Counted from the first letter of the stretch, positions 1 to 6,557 are shown. The stretch: 6,606 bases of DNA from Draconibacterium sp. (GCA_015493625.1 WGCT01000002.1:1-6606); one strand, 5' to 3'. Notes: generated from the letters alone by a model not told the origin. Made by a program: numbers and translations.

Positions 1-307
1 CTTTCCCCCGAAATAAGTCGTCGAGAATAAATTTTACGGTTTTACTTTTATATTCTTTCGATATTTTAGAAGAGTAACGATTTATTTTATTGCTGTAAGC
101 AATAGATATTTTTACTTCTGCTTTTAGTTTCTCTATTGCTTTAGTAAGGGTAATATTTTTAAACGAAATGGTTACCTGTTTTTCCAGAATTTGTTGTTGC
201 GCACAAACGGGATAAGAAATAAAAATAAACAGAATAAACAATCCGGCTCTTCCCAAAAGAGAGAGAAAAGCTTTTTTTTTGTATCTATTTTTATAACGAG
301 TTATCAT
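1..307 (-). CDS. TonB-dependent receptor, SusC type, N-terminal part with STN domain (cut by window edge)
   Basis: The frame runs from the ATG at 307 to the window edge without a stop, giving 102 residues of a larger protein. A basic N-terminus (MITRYKNRYKKKAF) is followed by a hydrophobic core (GLFILFIFISY) and a signal peptidase I-like site after PVCA, giving a mature start QQQ. Residues about 42-102 fit an STN (secretin/TonB N-terminal) domain: VTISFKNITLTKAIEKLKAE (43-62), ISIAYSN, then YKSKTVKFILDDLFRGK (86-102), the usual pattern in Bacteroidetes SusC-like receptors. In such receptors the STN domain reaches into the periplasm and signals to FecR. The plug, CarboxypepD_reg-like domain and barrel would lie outside the window, so the ligand (glycan, siderophore or other) cannot be judged. 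It starts 8 bases after the barrel gene's stop, so it is co-transcribed with it. Confidence 0.8.
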   Translation of the reverse strand, partial: MITRYKNRYKKKAFLSLLGRAGLFILFIFISYPVCAQQQILEKQVTISFKNITLTKAIEKLKAEVKISIAYSNKINRYSSKISKEYKSKTVKFILDDLFRGK

Positions 308-315
308 TAACAGGT

Positions 316-957
316 TTAAAAAGAGTATCCAAAACTCAATCCTCCAAAGGCAGTAATTGCCTGATTATTTGCAATGTATTCGCCTGAAATATGTATTAGG
401 GGGCTGGCATAAATTCTAAACACAAAATGTTTCGAGATATTTTTGCGCCATCCCAGTATGGGCGAGATGTTGTATGAATGAATATTCTTAGCTGTTGCCG
501 GGTCAACAGAGTCATCTTTTCCTGTCCAGTACGAACCGCCAATTCCAACCTCCAGAAAACTATTTTTCTTTCCAAAATTCATTGTTAACTGATGAGGGAG
601 AGTGAGCCCTCCGGCAATAATTACTGCGCCAATTCCAACCGAGGCATTTACAAAATAACCCGGTTGTACAAAAAGCACCCGGTTGTAATTTGTCGACAAA
701 AACAGACCGGTTCCGCCAATCGTAATGTCAATAGAGTTTCGGTTACTGTTTTGTGAGGTTAAACTGGCAGTAGTTTTCTGGCTGGCTGCAAACAAAGGCA
801 GTAAAAGAACAATGGTGAGAAATATTGGGTTTAATACTTTTGTGAGTGGTTTTGGCAGAACAGTTACGAGTTGTTGTTTTATTGGAATTTTTTTTTCTCT
901 GTCTCTTTGCATTGTTAGAAGTTTAAACAGAGCAAGAATAAGGGGTATTGTAATCAT
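316..957 (-). CDS. Small outer-membrane beta-barrel-like protein
   Basis: A 213-residue protein whose ATG overlaps the fecR stop codon as ATGA (957-954). Residues 45-59 (IFLTIVLLLPLFAAS) are a signal-peptide-like hydrophobic core with cleavage plausible just after ALA/S-Q-type residues near 59. The mature part alternates hydrophobic and polar residues with many glycines and aromatics: IDITIGGTGLFLSTNYNR (76-93), FVNASVGIGAVI (102-113), FLEVGIGGSYW (134-144), ISPILGW (164-170), FVFRIYASPLI (178-188) and a C-terminal FGGLSFGYSF ending in Phe, the usual signature of an outer-membrane barrel of about eight strands. It resembles unnamed Bacteroidetes barrel proteins. A second ATG at 912 would remove an odd hydrophobic leader (residues 1-15) and still leave a signal peptide; the start is therefore uncertain. 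It lies 8 bases before the receptor gene, so it is part of the same transcript. Function unknown. Confidence 0.75.
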   Translation of the reverse strand: MITIPLILALFKLLTMQRDREKKIPIKQQLVTVLPKPLTKVLNPIFLTIVLLLPLFAASQKTTASLTSQNSNRNSIDITIGGTGLFLSTNYNRVLFVQPGYFVNASVGIGAVIIAGGLTLPHQLTMNFGKKNSFLEVGIGGSYWTGKDDSVDPATAKNIHSYNISPILGWRKNISKHFVFRIYASPLIHISGEYIANNQAITAFGGLSFGYSF

Positions 958-1949
958 GGTTGTTTTGCTGTTTTTTTGTTTTCTGAGTTACTGTTTTCTA
1001 TTGAAATATCAACGTTGCAGGTTAGTTTTATTATTTCTACAATCTCTTCAAGTTTGGTATTGTCGAAATCGGCATTTAACAGGCAGTTATTTTCTGTTGA
1101 AGTATTCATTCGAAGTTGCCTTTTGTAAAATTTATTAAGCTCGGTTACTACGTCGGTAATTTTTGCATTCTTAAATACGAATTTTCCTGTTCTCCAAGCC
1201 TGAAAGTTAGGATTAATAGTGGCAAACTTATTAATGCTCTTTCCTGAAACTTCAGCCGAAAATCCCTTCGTAATAATTATCTGTTTACTTTTATCGGTAT
1301 TTGTAACCTGAACCGTTCCGGTGGCTACGGTAACTTTGGTTGTGTTTGAATTGTTGTTTATGTTGAACGAAGTTCCCAGTACTCTAATTTCGGCATTTTC
1401 AGTAGTAATAATAAATGGTTTCTCCGGATTTTTGGCAACCTCGAAAAATGCTTCTCCGGTAAGTTTAACTGGTCTTTTATCTCCTTTAAACTCCTCGGGG
1501 TAGGTAAGTGTTGCATTGCGGTTTAGCCACACTTTCGATCCGTCGTTTAATGTAATTGTTTTTCCACGTTCGGTGTGGGTGGCAGTAGTTTGTACAATCT
1601 TTACTGTCGAAAAAAATTTGAATGATTGCGAAGTGTGAATAAAGTAGTACGCTGAAAAAACTCCAATAACCAAAATAGCTGCAACGGCTGCAATTTGTTT
1701 AAGTTTTGTATTTAGCCTAACTACTTTTGTGGTTTTTTCTTCTTTTTGTTTGAAATTCTTTTGAATTTTCGCCCAGGCTTTTTCTGAATCGAAATCAATA
1801 ATTTCAATGTTTTTACCATTTTCCCAAAGCTTTTTTAAAATTTCGTATTCGGCTTTGTTGGTGCTTTTAAATTCATTAATAAGTAGCTCTTCCTCCTCCG
1901 AATTTTCATTTAAAAAGTGTTTTGATACTATTTGGTAAATTTCATTCAT
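954..1949 (-). CDS. FecR-type anti-sigma factor with DUF4974-like C-terminus
   Basis: Single-pass inner-membrane regulator, 331 residues from the ATG at 1949. The frame extends seven codons further to a TTG at 1970, but family members normally begin close to the MNEIYQIVSKHFLNENSEEE stretch, so the ATG is preferred. In this numbering the cytoplasmic part (1-83) would bind the sigma factor. A transmembrane helix follows at about 85-105 (IAAVAAILVIGVFSAYYFI), then a periplasmic FecR domain (about 125-218) with LNDGSKVWLNRNATLTYP (134-151), GEAFFEVAKNPEKPF (165-179) and VLGTSFNI (190-197). The C-terminal domain from about 254 (TGKFVFKNAKITDVVTELN onward) matches the DUF4974 pattern and probably receives the receptor signal. 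The stop codon overlaps the next gene's start (ATGA), which points to translational coupling. All expected domains are present. Confidence 0.92.
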   Translation of the reverse strand: MNEIYQIVSKHFLNENSEEEELLINEFKSTNKAEYEILKKLWENGKNIEIIDFDSEKAWAKIQKNFKQKEEKTTKVVRLNTKLKQIAAVAAILVIGVFSAYYFIHTSQSFKFFSTVKIVQTTATHTERGKTITLNDGSKVWLNRNATLTYPEEFKGDKRPVKLTGEAFFEVAKNPEKPFIITTENAEIRVLGTSFNINNNSNTTKVTVATGTVQVTNTDKSKQIIITKGFSAEVSGKSINKFATINPNFQAWRTGKFVFKNAKITDVVTELNKFYKRQLRMNTSTENNCLLNADFDNTKLEEIVEIIKLTCNVDISIENSNSENKKTAKQP

Positions 1950-2018
1950 CCAATAATTTTTAAGGCTCAACCATATGTCGAAACAGAACGCGAATACCCC
2001 TATCTAGTCTGTATTTTT

Positions 2019-2534
2019 TTACGAATAAAAGAACAGAAGCAACGAAATGAGCTTTTGGTCTTTAAGTAGTTCCTTCATTTTTCGCAACGCTCTGCCCATT
2101 TGGTTTTCCACCGTTTTAACCGATATGTTCAGCTCTTCTGCAATCTCTTTATAGGTAAGTCCCGATTTTCGGCTGAGTAAAAAAACTTTCCGTGTTTTTT
2201 CAGGTAGTTTCGCAGCAAAATAGTGGAACATGGGTTCAATATCGTCTTCGGTAAAGCTTGAAACGGAGGTTTCTCTGTTGTCGAAAAACCGGTCGACTAC
2301 AATCTCGTTTTTAACTTTCTTTGTTCGGAGGTAATCGATGCACTTAAATTTTGTTGCTCGTAATAAAAAGTTCTCAATATTTTTTGCTTCGCTTAATTTG
2401 TTGTTTTCCCAAAGTTGAATAAAAAGGTTTTGTACAATGTCTTCCGACATGGGAATATCATCAACAATTTTTGAGGCATAATTACATAGCGGAGAATAAT
2501 ACTGATGAAATATTTTTTCGAAATTGTTATCCAA
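2019..2534 (-). CDS. ECF-type RNA polymerase sigma factor (sigma-70 family, Bacteroidetes FecR-linked)
   Basis: A 171-residue sigma factor. Region 2 spans about residues 5-72, with YYSPLCNYA near the start, the EDIVQNLFIQLW helix (31-42) that contacts core polymerase and the -10 DNA, and a basic end CIDYLRTKK. Region 4 spans about 106-156: LPEKTRKVFLLSRKSGLTY followed by the helix-turn-helix KEIAEELNISVKTVENQMG (129-147) that reads the -35 element. The short hydrophobic tail (ISLLLFFYS) is commonly seen in sigma factors of this Bacteroidetes group. Only regions 2 and 4 are present, as expected for ECF factors. The ATG start is clear. The gene is followed after 48 bases (to the first possible start codon) by the fecR-like gene, so the pair forms a sigma/anti-sigma module that probably controls the downstream receptor genes. 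Confidence 0.93.
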   Translation of the reverse strand: MDNNFEKIFHQYYSPLCNYASKIVDDIPMSEDIVQNLFIQLWENNKLSEAKNIENFLLRATKFKCIDYLRTKKVKNEIVVDRFFDNRETSVSSFTEDDIEPMFHYFAAKLPEKTRKVFLLSRKSGLTYKEIAEELNISVKTVENQMGRALRKMKELLKDQKLISLLLFFYS

Positions 2535-2561
2535 AACAGTCAGGCTTTTTAATCTATCGGA

Positions 2562-2591
2562 TAAAAGTATTATTTTATTGTGATTTGCAGA
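2562..2591 (-). promoter_or_regulatory. Imperfect promoter-like elements upstream of the ECF sigma gene
   Basis: The 107-base gap before the sigma gene (2535-2641) is the only sizeable non-coding stretch. On the minus strand it holds TACTTTTA (2569-2562), which matches the Bacteroidetes -7 consensus TAnnTTTG except for the last base, with TCTG (2591-2588) about 18 bases upstream as a poor -33 element. A second near match, TATATTTT, lies farther upstream. A start near 2555 would leave a leader of about 20 bases before the ATG at 2534. Weak support; the sigma gene could also be read from the lipid operon. Confidence 0.2.
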
Positions 2592-2605
2592 TTAAAATAA
2601 AATAT

Positions 2606-2630
2606 AAAAAACTGTAATTTAAACTAACAG
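2606..2630 (-). terminator. Weak hairpin plus T-run, possible end of the lipid operon
   Basis: On the minus strand, 12 bases after the DUF4833-like stop codon, CTGT and ACAG form a short interrupted stem (2630-2627 with 2615-2612) around an AT-rich loop, followed by six T residues (2611-2606). Only four pairs are continuous and one is a mismatch away from further A-T pairs, so termination would be inefficient at best. Confidence 0.25.
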
Positions 2631-2641
2631 ATATTATTCCT

Positions 2642-3160
2642 TTATTCTTCAGGATTTACGCGTTCGCTAATCGTTTTATTCGAAAGTATATTTTTCCCTT
2701 CGAGTAAAATATAATCTATTTTTGGCCAGAATGATGAGTTGTCGGCTTTAATAAAGAGGCGTGTTAATTGTGCCTTTTCTCCGTTTAAAACTGTTGTTAA
2801 CTGTGCTTTAAACGGAGCAATCTGTTCGAGAGTGAAGAGGCGTTTTTCGTCGGCAACCAATCTTACATTGAAATGGTCTTTTACTTTTTTATCGATGGTG
2901 CATTTTATGCCGTAAGCCATTCTTTCTTCGGCATAGTTAAGCTTTTCGCTCTCTCCGTTTTTCTCAAACATTATCCAATGTGCTTTTATTGGCGATTCTT
3001 TATTCAACTGGCCGTTTTTGTCGAAACTTGCTTCGTATATAACGGTGTTTTTATTCATGTTTCGTTCTATATAAAACAACAAATTCGGGTGTTCATCAAT
3101 TGTTATTGTATTCGAGCTCCAAAAGCCAATAAATATAAAAAGTATTACTAAAAGTTTCAT
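2642..3160 (-). CDS. Exported DUF4833-like protein of unknown function
   Basis: A 172-residue protein from the ATG at 3160; the longer frame begins with a TTG at 3175 and adds only five residues, so the ATG is chosen. Residues 1-18 (MKLLVILFIFIGFWSSNT) form a signal peptide-like stretch with no lipobox cysteine, so the product is probably periplasmic or released. The mature part is predicted mostly beta: LFYIERNMNKNTVIYE (28-43), PIKAHWIMFEKNGE (57-70), ERMAYGIK (79-86), GEKAQLTRLFIK (127-138) and a C-terminal ISERVNPEE. I recognise this pattern as the Bacteroidetes DUF4833 family, from memory rather than by search. It follows the SDR gene by 47 bases with no terminator between, so it probably belongs to the same transcript. 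No catalytic residues can be named. A role in handling or sensing the lipid product in the envelope is a guess from position only. Confidence 0.75.
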   Translation of the reverse strand: MKLLVILFIFIGFWSSNTITIDEHPNLLFYIERNMNKNTVIYEASFDKNGQLNKESPIKAHWIMFEKNGESEKLNYAEERMAYGIKCTIDKKVKDHFNVRLVADEKRLFTLEQIAPFKAQLTTVLNGEKAQLTRLFIKADNSSFWPKIDYILLEGKNILSNKTISERVNPEE

Positions 3161-3207
3161 TTTACGTAAAATCAATTTTTAATTCAACAATAAGCTTACT
3201 ATATTGT

Positions 3208-4212
3208 TTATAGCCATCTGTTTTTTTTATACCATTCAACCGTTGTTTTTACTCCGAGTTGCAAATTGTAACGGGGCCGGAAATTAAAATCACCGATTGT
3301 TTCCGAGGCATCGCAAGCCCAGTTTTGTCGTGTTATTTCTTTGTATTTATCGGTTGTAAACAGGGTTGGTTTTTTTGTTAAAAGTGCAAAGCATTCAGAA
3401 AGGTAAGCAGCGAATTTTACAAAAAACAGAGGGAAAATAATCCGAACTGTTTTTTTATTCAGAATTTTTTTTGTGATGGCGGCAAATTGCCGGCTGGTGT
3501 AATTTTTCCCGTCGGTAACAAAATATGCTTTATTTATATTATTTGTTTGCAACGATTTAAAAATAAGTGACACCAAGTCGTGAACAAAAATAAAAGAGAG
3601 TTTTTGATGTGTGCTTCCAAGATATATTTCAATGTGGTTATTTATCGATTTTATAAATTTATAATAGCCGGTGTCGCGCGGGCCATAAACTCCGGTTGGC
3701 CTGAAAATAAGGAATGGCACTTTGTTTTGGTGAAAAAGAAACTGTTCGGCTTTAAGTTTACTCTTCCCGTAATTTGTAATTGGATTGGGTGTGTCGGATA
3801 TTTTTATGGGGTCGAATGTGTTTTCGTTTCCCGGTCCGTAAGCAGCCAAACTACTTATGTAAACAAATTTGTCGGGAATCATTCCGGCAGTAACAAACGA
3901 TTCAACCAAATTTTTTGTGTATTCCGTGTTTATGGTTTCGAAATCGGCTTTGTCGAGCACTTTGGTAGCTCCGGCATTGTGAATGACATAATCGAATTTG
4001 CCAATCTCTTTACGGAGATTTAACCATTTCTGAACCAACGAGTTTTTATCGGCTAAATTCAAATGAATGATGTTTATTTTCGGGTCGGAAAGATTTTTTG
4101 TATTGCTCGAAGCGCGAACAGCTGCATAAATTGTATGGTTTTCCGATAATCCGTGTTCAACCAAAAAACCACCAATAAAGCCACTTGCTCCGGTAATCAG
4201 AATTTTTGCCAT
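3208..4212 (-). CDS. Extended SDR / NAD-dependent epimerase-like reductase, CerR-like candidate
   Basis: A 334-residue Rossmann-fold protein. The N-terminus carries TGASGFIGG (7-15), the glycine-rich NAD(P)-binding motif of extended SDRs. HNAGATK (78-84), the active-site serines in YISSLAAYGP (118-127), Tyr148 and Lys152 of the YxxxK catalytic motif (YGKSK), and RPTGVYGPRD (171-180) follow in the expected order, so the catalytic machinery looks intact. A hydrophobic stretch around 258-278 may help it associate with the membrane. The C-terminal VEWYKKNRW is a normal ending for this group. The length and gene context match the epimerase-like protein that acts as ceramide reductase (CerR) in Caulobacter, reducing the 3-oxo group of 3-oxo-ceramide. 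Here it could act on 3-oxo-ceramide or 3-ketosphinganine; sequence alone does not decide. A sugar-nucleotide epimerase is the main alternative, but no sugar or glycosyltransferase genes are nearby. ATG start, 5 bases after the upstream TAG. Confidence 0.8.
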   Translation of the reverse strand: MAKILITGASGFIGGFLVEHGLSENHTIYAAVRASSNTKNLSDPKINIIHLNLADKNSLVQKWLNLRKEIGKFDYVIHNAGATKVLDKADFETINTEYTKNLVESFVTAGMIPDKFVYISSLAAYGPGNENTFDPIKISDTPNPITNYGKSKLKAEQFLFHQNKVPFLIFRPTGVYGPRDTGYYKFIKSINNHIEIYLGSTHQKLSFIFVHDLVSLIFKSLQTNNINKAYFVTDGKNYTSRQFAAITKKILNKKTVRIIFPLFFVKFAAYLSECFALLTKKPTLFTTDKYKEITRQNWACDASETIGDFNFRPRYNLQLGVKTTVEWYKKNRWL

Positions 4213-4217
4213 TTTAA

Positions 4218-5339
4218 CTAAAACTCCTTAATAAAACAACGTCGCCGTTTGTGTTGGTCGCGCTCGAAAAATTGCCACATGCTTTGAACACTGTTGTTAT
4301 TTTCAAGTTCAATATTTGTTTCTGCACGTTTAATTCCAAACTCTTTTGCTTTGTGTGCAGTATAGCTAATTAGCAGTGCATTAACTCCTTTTTTCTGGTA
4401 TTCCGAATCGACAGCTACAAGATATAAATCGAGTGTTTCGTTTTTCTTTAATGCTCGTAAAAAATAGTACCATCCGAATGGAAGTACTTTCCCTTTTGCT
4501 TTAATAGACGCTTTGGTAAACGATGGCATTGCAATCCCAAATCCTATTAACGTATCGTTTTTGTCGACAACAAGACTTAAAAAGTCGAGTTTAACGAGGT
4601 TAATAAACATTTTTACGTAGTGCATTATTTGCTCTTCGGTGAGTTGCGAAAAACCGTATAAATGTGCGTATTCTTTATTCAGAAGTGCAAATACTGCATA
4701 GATGTATTTTTTCAGCTGTTTTCTCGAAGTAAGTTCTACCAGTTTAAATCCATATTTTTTAGCTGCATAGTTTGCTATGTTTTCAACGCGGTCGACAATA
4801 AGGTTTTCAACATCAATTTCGTATTCTACCCAGTCAATTTTTTTAGCAAAACCCATAGCTTCCATGTGTTCTACATAATACGGGTAGTTGTATAAAGCGG
4901 CAAAAGTCCCCATTCGGTCGAATCCTTCAATTAACATTCCCTGCCGGTCGAGGTCGGTAAAACCAAACGGCCCGTGTACTGTTGAAATGCCAAATTCTTT
5001 AATCCAGGCGAGTGCTGTATCCATTAATGCTTTCGAAACTTCTTTGTCGTCTATAAAGTCGTACCAGCCAAATCGTCCAATAGGTTTGTTATCTTCGGTT
5101 ACTTCATTATCTTTCACAATTCCCGAAATACGTCCTGCAACTTTGCCGTCTTTTAGTGCTATCCAAAATTTTGCTTTACAGGTTTTATGTGCCGGGTTTT
5201 TCTCTTTCGAAAGGGTTTCTAACTCGTCGAAATGGAGTGGAATAGGGGAGTATTTACAGTTTGCATAAAGGGTAGTAAAAAAACTGACAAACTTTTTCAA
5301 ATCGCTTTTCGAAGTAACTTCTCTAACCTCAATATTCAT
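4218..5339 (-). CDS. Double GNAT-fold acyltransferase-like protein, candidate ceramide N-acyltransferase
   Basis: A 373-residue soluble protein with no signal peptide or membrane segment. It looks like two tandem GNAT-type halves: an N-terminal half (about 1-170) containing WIALKDGKVAGRISG (59-73) and a conserved-looking GPFGFTDLDRQGMLIEGF block (123-140), and a C-terminal half (about 195-373) with LYLVAVDSEYQKKGVNALL (305-323). The Q-K-K-G-V-N-A stretch fits GNAT motif A, which binds acyl-CoA pyrophosphate. A late ENNNSVQSMWQFFE stretch (347-360) is typical of this Bacteroidetes family, usually annotated only as hypothetical or N-acetyltransferase. It starts at an ATG 12 bases after the SPT stop and ends 5 bases before the SDR start, so it is almost certainly co-transcribed with both. 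The context suggests it transfers a long acyl chain to the amine of 3-ketosphinganine or sphinganine. The fold is seen; the substrate is inferred. An alternative is acylation of another amino lipid or of a protein. Confidence 0.75.
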   Translation of the reverse strand: MNIEVREVTSKSDLKKFVSFFTTLYANCKYSPIPLHFDELETLSKEKNPAHKTCKAKFWIALKDGKVAGRISGIVKDNEVTEDNKPIGRFGWYDFIDDKEVSKALMDTALAWIKEFGISTVHGPFGFTDLDRQGMLIEGFDRMGTFAALYNYPYYVEHMEAMGFAKKIDWVEYEIDVENLIVDRVENIANYAAKKYGFKLVELTSRKQLKKYIYAVFALLNKEYAHLYGFSQLTEEQIMHYVKMFINLVKLDFLSLVVDKNDTLIGFGIAMPSFTKASIKAKGKVLPFGWYYFLRALKKNETLDLYLVAVDSEYQKKGVNALLISYTAHKAKEFGIKRAETNIELENNNSVQSMWQFFERDQHKRRRCFIKEF

Positions 5340-5351
5340 AAGTTTCTGTTT

Positions 5352-6557
5352 TTAACAATATTTGTTAACCAACTTGGCAATGTTTTCTATTGCATATTCA
5401 ATTTGTTGTTTTGTGTGCAATGCCGTGAGTGAAAACCGCAGCAATGCATCGGTCTCTTTCACGCCCGGTGCCACAACCGGATTTACATAAACACCATTAT
5501 CGAACAGTAATTTTGCAATTTTAAAGGTAGTAAAAGAGTTGCGAATATAAATTGGAATAATTGGAGATTCCGCATTGCCAATATCAAGACCGGCTTCATT
5601 CATTAATTGAATGGCATAATTGGTATTCTCCCAAAGTTTAATTTGAAGTGAGTTGTCGTTACGAATAATGCGCAATGCAGCGAGTGCAGCAGCAGTTGAG
5701 CTTGGAGGCAGGCTGGCACTAAAAATATACGATCGCGAAGCATGGCTGAGGTACTCAATCAAATCGGCACTTCCGGCAATAAACCCACCTACTGATGCCA
5801 GCGATTTGCTAAATGTTCCGCCAATTAAATCTACTTCGTCGGTAATGTTAAAATGCGAAGCAGTACCCGAGCCATTTTTGCCAATTACACCAATCGAGTG
5901 GGCACAATCTACCATTACCATTGCATCGTGTTGTTTGGCAAGGTTTGTTATTTTATCTAACTGTGCAATGTCGCCATCCATCGAAAAAATACCATCGGTA
6001 ACAATCAATTTAGTAATATCTCCGCTAACACCGTTATTTGCCAGTTTTTGCTCTAAATCGGCCATGTCGCTGTGGCGAAATTTAACCCGGCGTGCAAAAC
6101 TCATTCTACAACCGTCGATAATTGATGCGTGATCTAACTCGTCGATAAAGATAAAGTCGTTTTTGTCGGCCACTGCCGGAATTACTCCTGAGTTTACCTG
6201 AAACCCGGTAGGGAAAATAATTACTCCCTCTTTGTTTAAAAACTCTTTAAGCTCGTTTTCGAGTTCGAGATGTAAATCAATAGTTCCATTTAAAAAACGA
6301 CTTCCCGTACACGATGTTCCGTATTTGTCGACCGCCTTTTTTACCGCTTCCTGTATGCGAGGGTCGCCGGAAAGCCCGAGGTAGTTGTTCGAGCCAAACA
6401 TCAGTACCTCTTTGTCTCCAAAAACTGCTGTCGCTCCCTGTGTAGAAGAAACAGCATTGAAATATGGATATAAACCGCTGGCTTTTAATTTCTTTACCTG
6501 ATCTAGAATTCCACCTCTTTCGCTTACCTTGTTGTTTTTCAATAATACTTGTTCCAT
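5352..6557 (-). CDS. spt: Serine palmitoyltransferase-like alpha-oxoamine synthase (PLP-dependent)
   Basis: Probable cytosolic PLP enzyme that condenses L-serine with a fatty acyl thioester to give 3-ketosphinganine, the first step of sphingolipid synthesis. From the ATG at 6557 the protein has 401 residues, normal for the family. Visible motifs in this numbering: MFGSNNYLGL (53-62), the GSRFLNGT loop (85-92), DELDHAS with the PLP-stacking His143, VDCAHSIG with Asp217 (contacts the PLP pyridine nitrogen) and His220, and GTFSKSLAS with the Schiff-base Lys251. The whole chain resembles, from memory, the Bacteroides thetaiotaomicron SPT (BT_0870), including the C-terminal part around ESPIIPIYIR and NPVVAPG. 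The relatives 2-amino-3-ketobutyrate CoA ligase (kbl) and 8-amino-7-oxononanoate synthase (bioF) share the fold; the neighbouring acyltransferase and reductase and the absence of threonine or biotin genes favour SPT. The frame is open to a TTG at 6593, but that codon lies inside a promoter-like element, so the ATG is preferred. Oddity: Cys218 stands where Glu or Asp is usual. First gene of the lipid operon visible here. Confidence 0.85.
   Translation of the reverse strand: MEQVLLKNNKVSERGGILDQVKKLKASGLYPYFNAVSSTQGATAVFGDKEVLMFGSNNYLGLSGDPRIQEAVKKAVDKYGTSCTGSRFLNGTIDLHLELENELKEFLNKEGVIIFPTGFQVNSGVIPAVADKNDFIFIDELDHASIIDGCRMSFARRVKFRHSDMADLEQKLANNGVSGDITKLIVTDGIFSMDGDIAQLDKITNLAKQHDAMVMVDCAHSIGVIGKNGSGTASHFNITDEVDLIGGTFSKSLASVGGFIAGSADLIEYLSHASRSYIFSASLPPSSTAAALAALRIIRNDNSLQIKLWENTNYAIQLMNEAGLDIGNAESPIIPIYIRNSFTTFKIAKLLFDNGVYVNPVVAPGVKETDALLRFSLTALHTKQQIEYAIENIAKLVNKYC

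Noticed and set aside
532..643. Repeated 12-mer CCAATTCCAACC at two places in the barrel gene
   Set aside because: Both copies encode a VGIG beta-strand motif in the same frame; this is a protein-level similarity between strands, not a DNA repeat element.
921..928. Palindrome GTTTAAAC near the alternative start of the barrel gene
   Set aside because: Eight-base AT-rich palindromes are expected by chance and it is inside coding sequence with no partner site.
725..1138. Plus-strand open frame with several hydrophobic stretches, resembling a small membrane protein
   Set aside because: It is antisense to the end of fecR and the start of the barrel gene; the hydrophobic look comes from T-rich complement of lysine- and asparagine-rich codons.
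3580..4023. Plus-strand open frame (147 codons) opposite the SDR gene
   Set aside because: Antisense to an intact catalytic domain, with no domain pattern and no separate promoter evidence.
5653..6132. Long open frame (159 codons) on the plus strand opposite the SPT-like gene
   Set aside because: It lies entirely antisense to a well-conserved enzyme, shows no recognisable domain, and is explained by the codon pattern of the opposite strand.
5352..6557. Reading the first enzyme as kbl or bioF
   Set aside because: The fold is shared, but overall similarity to Bacteroides SPT and the neighbouring acyltransferase and reductase fit sphingolipid synthesis better; not fully excluded.
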